Origin: Thiomonas sp.
GTDB lineage: Bacteria; Pseudomonadota; Gammaproteobacteria; Burkholderiales; Burkholderiaceae
Assembly (NCBI GenBank): GCA_027443745.1
Contig: DAIAZB010000123.1
Coordinates: 1-8,076 of the forward strand
DNA length: 8,076 nt
Direction of reading: 5' to 3'
Shown here: in pieces, positions 6,920 to 8,076 of the stretch
How the letters are laid out: the number at the start of each line of letters is the position of its first letter
How positions within the stretch are numbered: position 1 is the stretch's first letter
The notes under the pieces: generated by a model
Seen by the model: only the letters and a program-made list of their open reading frames with translations
Database searches by the model: none
What the model was told of the DNA's origin: nothing
Translations under genes and position numbers: made by a program

Positions 6920-6949
6920 CAGGCAGACGTCCGAGCGTCTGCCTGCATG
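6916..6949 (-). repeat. Perfect 14-bp inverted repeat (stem-loop) after cbbO
   Basis: CATGCAGGCAGACG (6916-6929) and CGTCTGCCTGCATG (6936-6949) are exact reverse complements with a 6-base loop. In the minus-strand transcript the stem begins 20 nt after the cbbO stop codon and ends 66 nt before the ATG of the next gene. There is no U-run after it, so it is not a classical intrinsic terminator. Such stems often protect the 3' end of an operon mRNA, set relative expression of the flanking genes, or aid Rho-independent pausing. The pairing itself is certain; the role is inferred. Confidence 0.65.
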
Positions 6950-6969
6950 CTCGGCGCACTTGGTGCGCT

Positions 6970-8076
6970 TTACCGCGTCAAGCCGGCATAGAGCAGTGGC
7001 AGCTTTTCCGGCAGACGCTGCACATGATCGATGACCATGAAATGGTTCTGGCCGAAGATGCGCGCCACGTATTGGTCGGCGCCCGGATCCAGACTCATGC
7101 AGTAGGTGACAACGCCATGTTTGGCCACGTCTTCCACTGCTTTCTTGGTGTCGGAGCGCAAGTATTGCGGGTCGCGCACGTCGATGTCGGCAGGCTCGCC
7201 GTCGGTGATGACGAGCAGCAGCTTTTTCGCGGATTTCTGCAGTTGCAGGTGGTGCCCGGCATGGCGAATGGCCGCGCCCATGCGGGTGGAGAGCTGCCCG
7301 GTCATGCCCGCCAGCCGCGCCTTGGGCTCCTCGTTCCACTGCTGGTCGAAGTCCTTGAAACGCAGGTATTGCACGTCGTGCCGGCCATCGGAGCAGAAAC
7401 CGTGGATGGCAAAGGGGTCACCCACCTTGCTGATGGCGTCGGCAAGCAGCACGCAGGCCTGGCGCGTGAGGTCGAGCACGGAATACTCCTGGCCCGCAAC
7501 CTTATCGTTGGTGGACTCGGACAGGTCGAGCAGCACCAGGATGGAGAAGTCACGCACCTGACGCACACTGCGCATCATGATGCGCGGGTCGGGCTGCTGC
7601 CCCATGCGCATGTCGACGAAGCTGGCGATGGCAGCGTTGATGTCGATCTCGTCGCCGTCTTCGAGCTTGCGGATGCGCTGCACGCCCTGTGGCTGCATGG
7701 CATCGAGCAGGAACTTCATGCGGTGGATCTCGCGCTTGTACCGCGCGGTGATGGCGTCGATGGCGGCCAGGTCGCCCAGCTTGCCGCGCCGCTCCAGCAC
7801 CGTGGCCCAGGCCGGGCGTTCGAGCTGGATCTGGTAGTCCCATTCCGAGTAATGGAAAGGCTCGGAAACCGGCTCCTTGCCCTCCATCTCGTTGAAACTT
7901 TTGCCCATGTCTTCGTAGGGGAACAACTCGGTGTCGAGCACCCAGATTTCCTCGGCGTCGTCGCCGGCGTTCTCGACGTCGATCTCATTGGCCATCTCCA
8001 TCACGCTGACATGCTTGCGCACCTGCCTGACCGACTCATAGCCGGCATGGGCAGCCTTGTTGAAATCGAATTCCTC
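6970..8076 (-). CDS. cbbO: CbbO-type VWA protein, Rubisco activase subunit (N-terminus beyond window)
   Basis: CbbO is the VWA-domain adaptor that docks the AAA+ ATPase CbbQ onto inhibited Rubisco. Only the C-terminal 368 residues are present. The frame continues unbroken to the right edge (it begins EEFDFNKAAHAGYESVRQ), so the GTG at 8022 is not the real start. Visible features, in fragment numbering: an acidic segment (about 30-80), then a linker with IQPQG-like DAMQPQGVQRIRKL (about 125-138). The VWA domain has the metal-site motif DLSES (184-188), the MIDAS threonine in LSTRMGAA (about 262-269) and ITDGEP (290-295). It ends FMVIDHVQRLPEKLPLLYAGLTR-like, typical of CbbO/NorD. All MIDAS residues are intact. 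NorD (nitric oxide reductase activation) is the close alternative; the missing N-terminus and the upstream neighbour would decide between them. Confidence 0.78.
   Translation of the reverse strand, partial: EEFDFNKAAHAGYESVRQVRKHVSVMEMANEIDVENAGDDAEEIWVLDTELFPYEDMGKSFNEMEGKEPVSEPFHYSEWDYQIQLERPAWATVLERRGKLGDLAAIDAITARYKREIHRMKFLLDAMQPQGVQRIRKLEDGDEIDINAAIASFVDMRMGQQPDPRIMMRSVRQVRDFSILVLLDLSESTNDKVAGQEYSVLDLTRQACVLLADAISKVGDPFAIHGFCSDGRHDVQYLRFKDFDQQWNEEPKARLAGMTGQLSTRMGAAIRHAGHHLQLQKSAKKLLLVITDGEPADIDVRDPQYLRSDTKKAVEDVAKHGVVTYCMSLDPGADQYVARIFGQNHFMVIDHVQRLPEKLPLLYAGLTR

Noticed and set aside
6470..7339. Minus-strand open frame of 289 codons spanning the 97-residue gene, the hairpin and part of cbbO
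   Set aside because: It is out of frame with the recognisable VWA motifs and with the small gene's start and ribosome site. It is a GC-rich shadow frame with an Arg/Ala-biased translation.
8020..8022. GTG as the start of the VWA protein
   Set aside because: The frame continues open to the window edge with plausible CbbO sequence, and the fragment is far shorter than full-length CbbO. The true start is outside the window.

Overview
The window is GC-rich, densely coding bacterial DNA. The likely source is a betaproteobacterium (Burkholderiales type), possibly a chemolithoautotroph such as a Thiomonas- or Thiobacillus-like organism. This is inferred from a phasin of the Ralstonia/Burkholderia type, a wrbA / DUF2069 / FAD-dehydrogenase cluster divergent from a long YihY, and a CbbO-type Rubisco-activase subunit at the right edge. 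No rRNA, tRNA, CRISPR array, transposase or phage gene was seen. No intergenic stretch exceeds about 250 bases.

Layout, left to right. (1) 1-551, minus: a phasin (polyhydroxyalkanoate granule coat protein), cut by the left edge. Its 242-bp upstream region is the richest regulatory stretch here. It holds a sigma70-like promoter at 681-709, a perfect FNR/Anr-type site (TTGAT-N4-ATCAA) at 614-627, a -10-like hexamer placed for class II FNR activation, and a 7-9-7 dyad over that -10. (2) 794-2128, minus: a Kch-type potassium channel with a TVGYGD filter and a C-terminal RCK domain. (3) 4672 to 2232, minus: a compact run of wrbA (flavodoxin-like quinone reductase), a DUF2069 membrane protein, and an FAD-linked D-2-hydroxyacid dehydrogenase. 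The last two overlap by ATGA. (4) 4684-5898, plus: a YihY/UPF0761 inner-membrane protein whose start codon is only 11 bp from that of the divergent wrbA. (5) 6052-6462, plus: an unrecognised 136-residue soluble protein. (6) 8076 to 6556, minus: the C-terminal 368 residues of a CbbO/NorD-type VWA protein, then a 120-bp gap with a perfect 14-bp inverted repeat, then an unrecognised acidic 97-residue protein.

Themes: the quinone reductase, the flavin dehydrogenase and two membrane proteins form a housekeeping redox/envelope block. The phasin appears to be controlled by oxygen through FNR/Anr. The right edge is probably the tail of a Rubisco-maintenance (cbbQ-cbbO) operon, and the 97-residue protein is the best candidate for an uncharacterised partner of it. 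Nothing here clearly shows a new defence or mobile system. The least explained items are the FNR-type phasin promoter, the hairpin after cbbO, and the two small unknown proteins.
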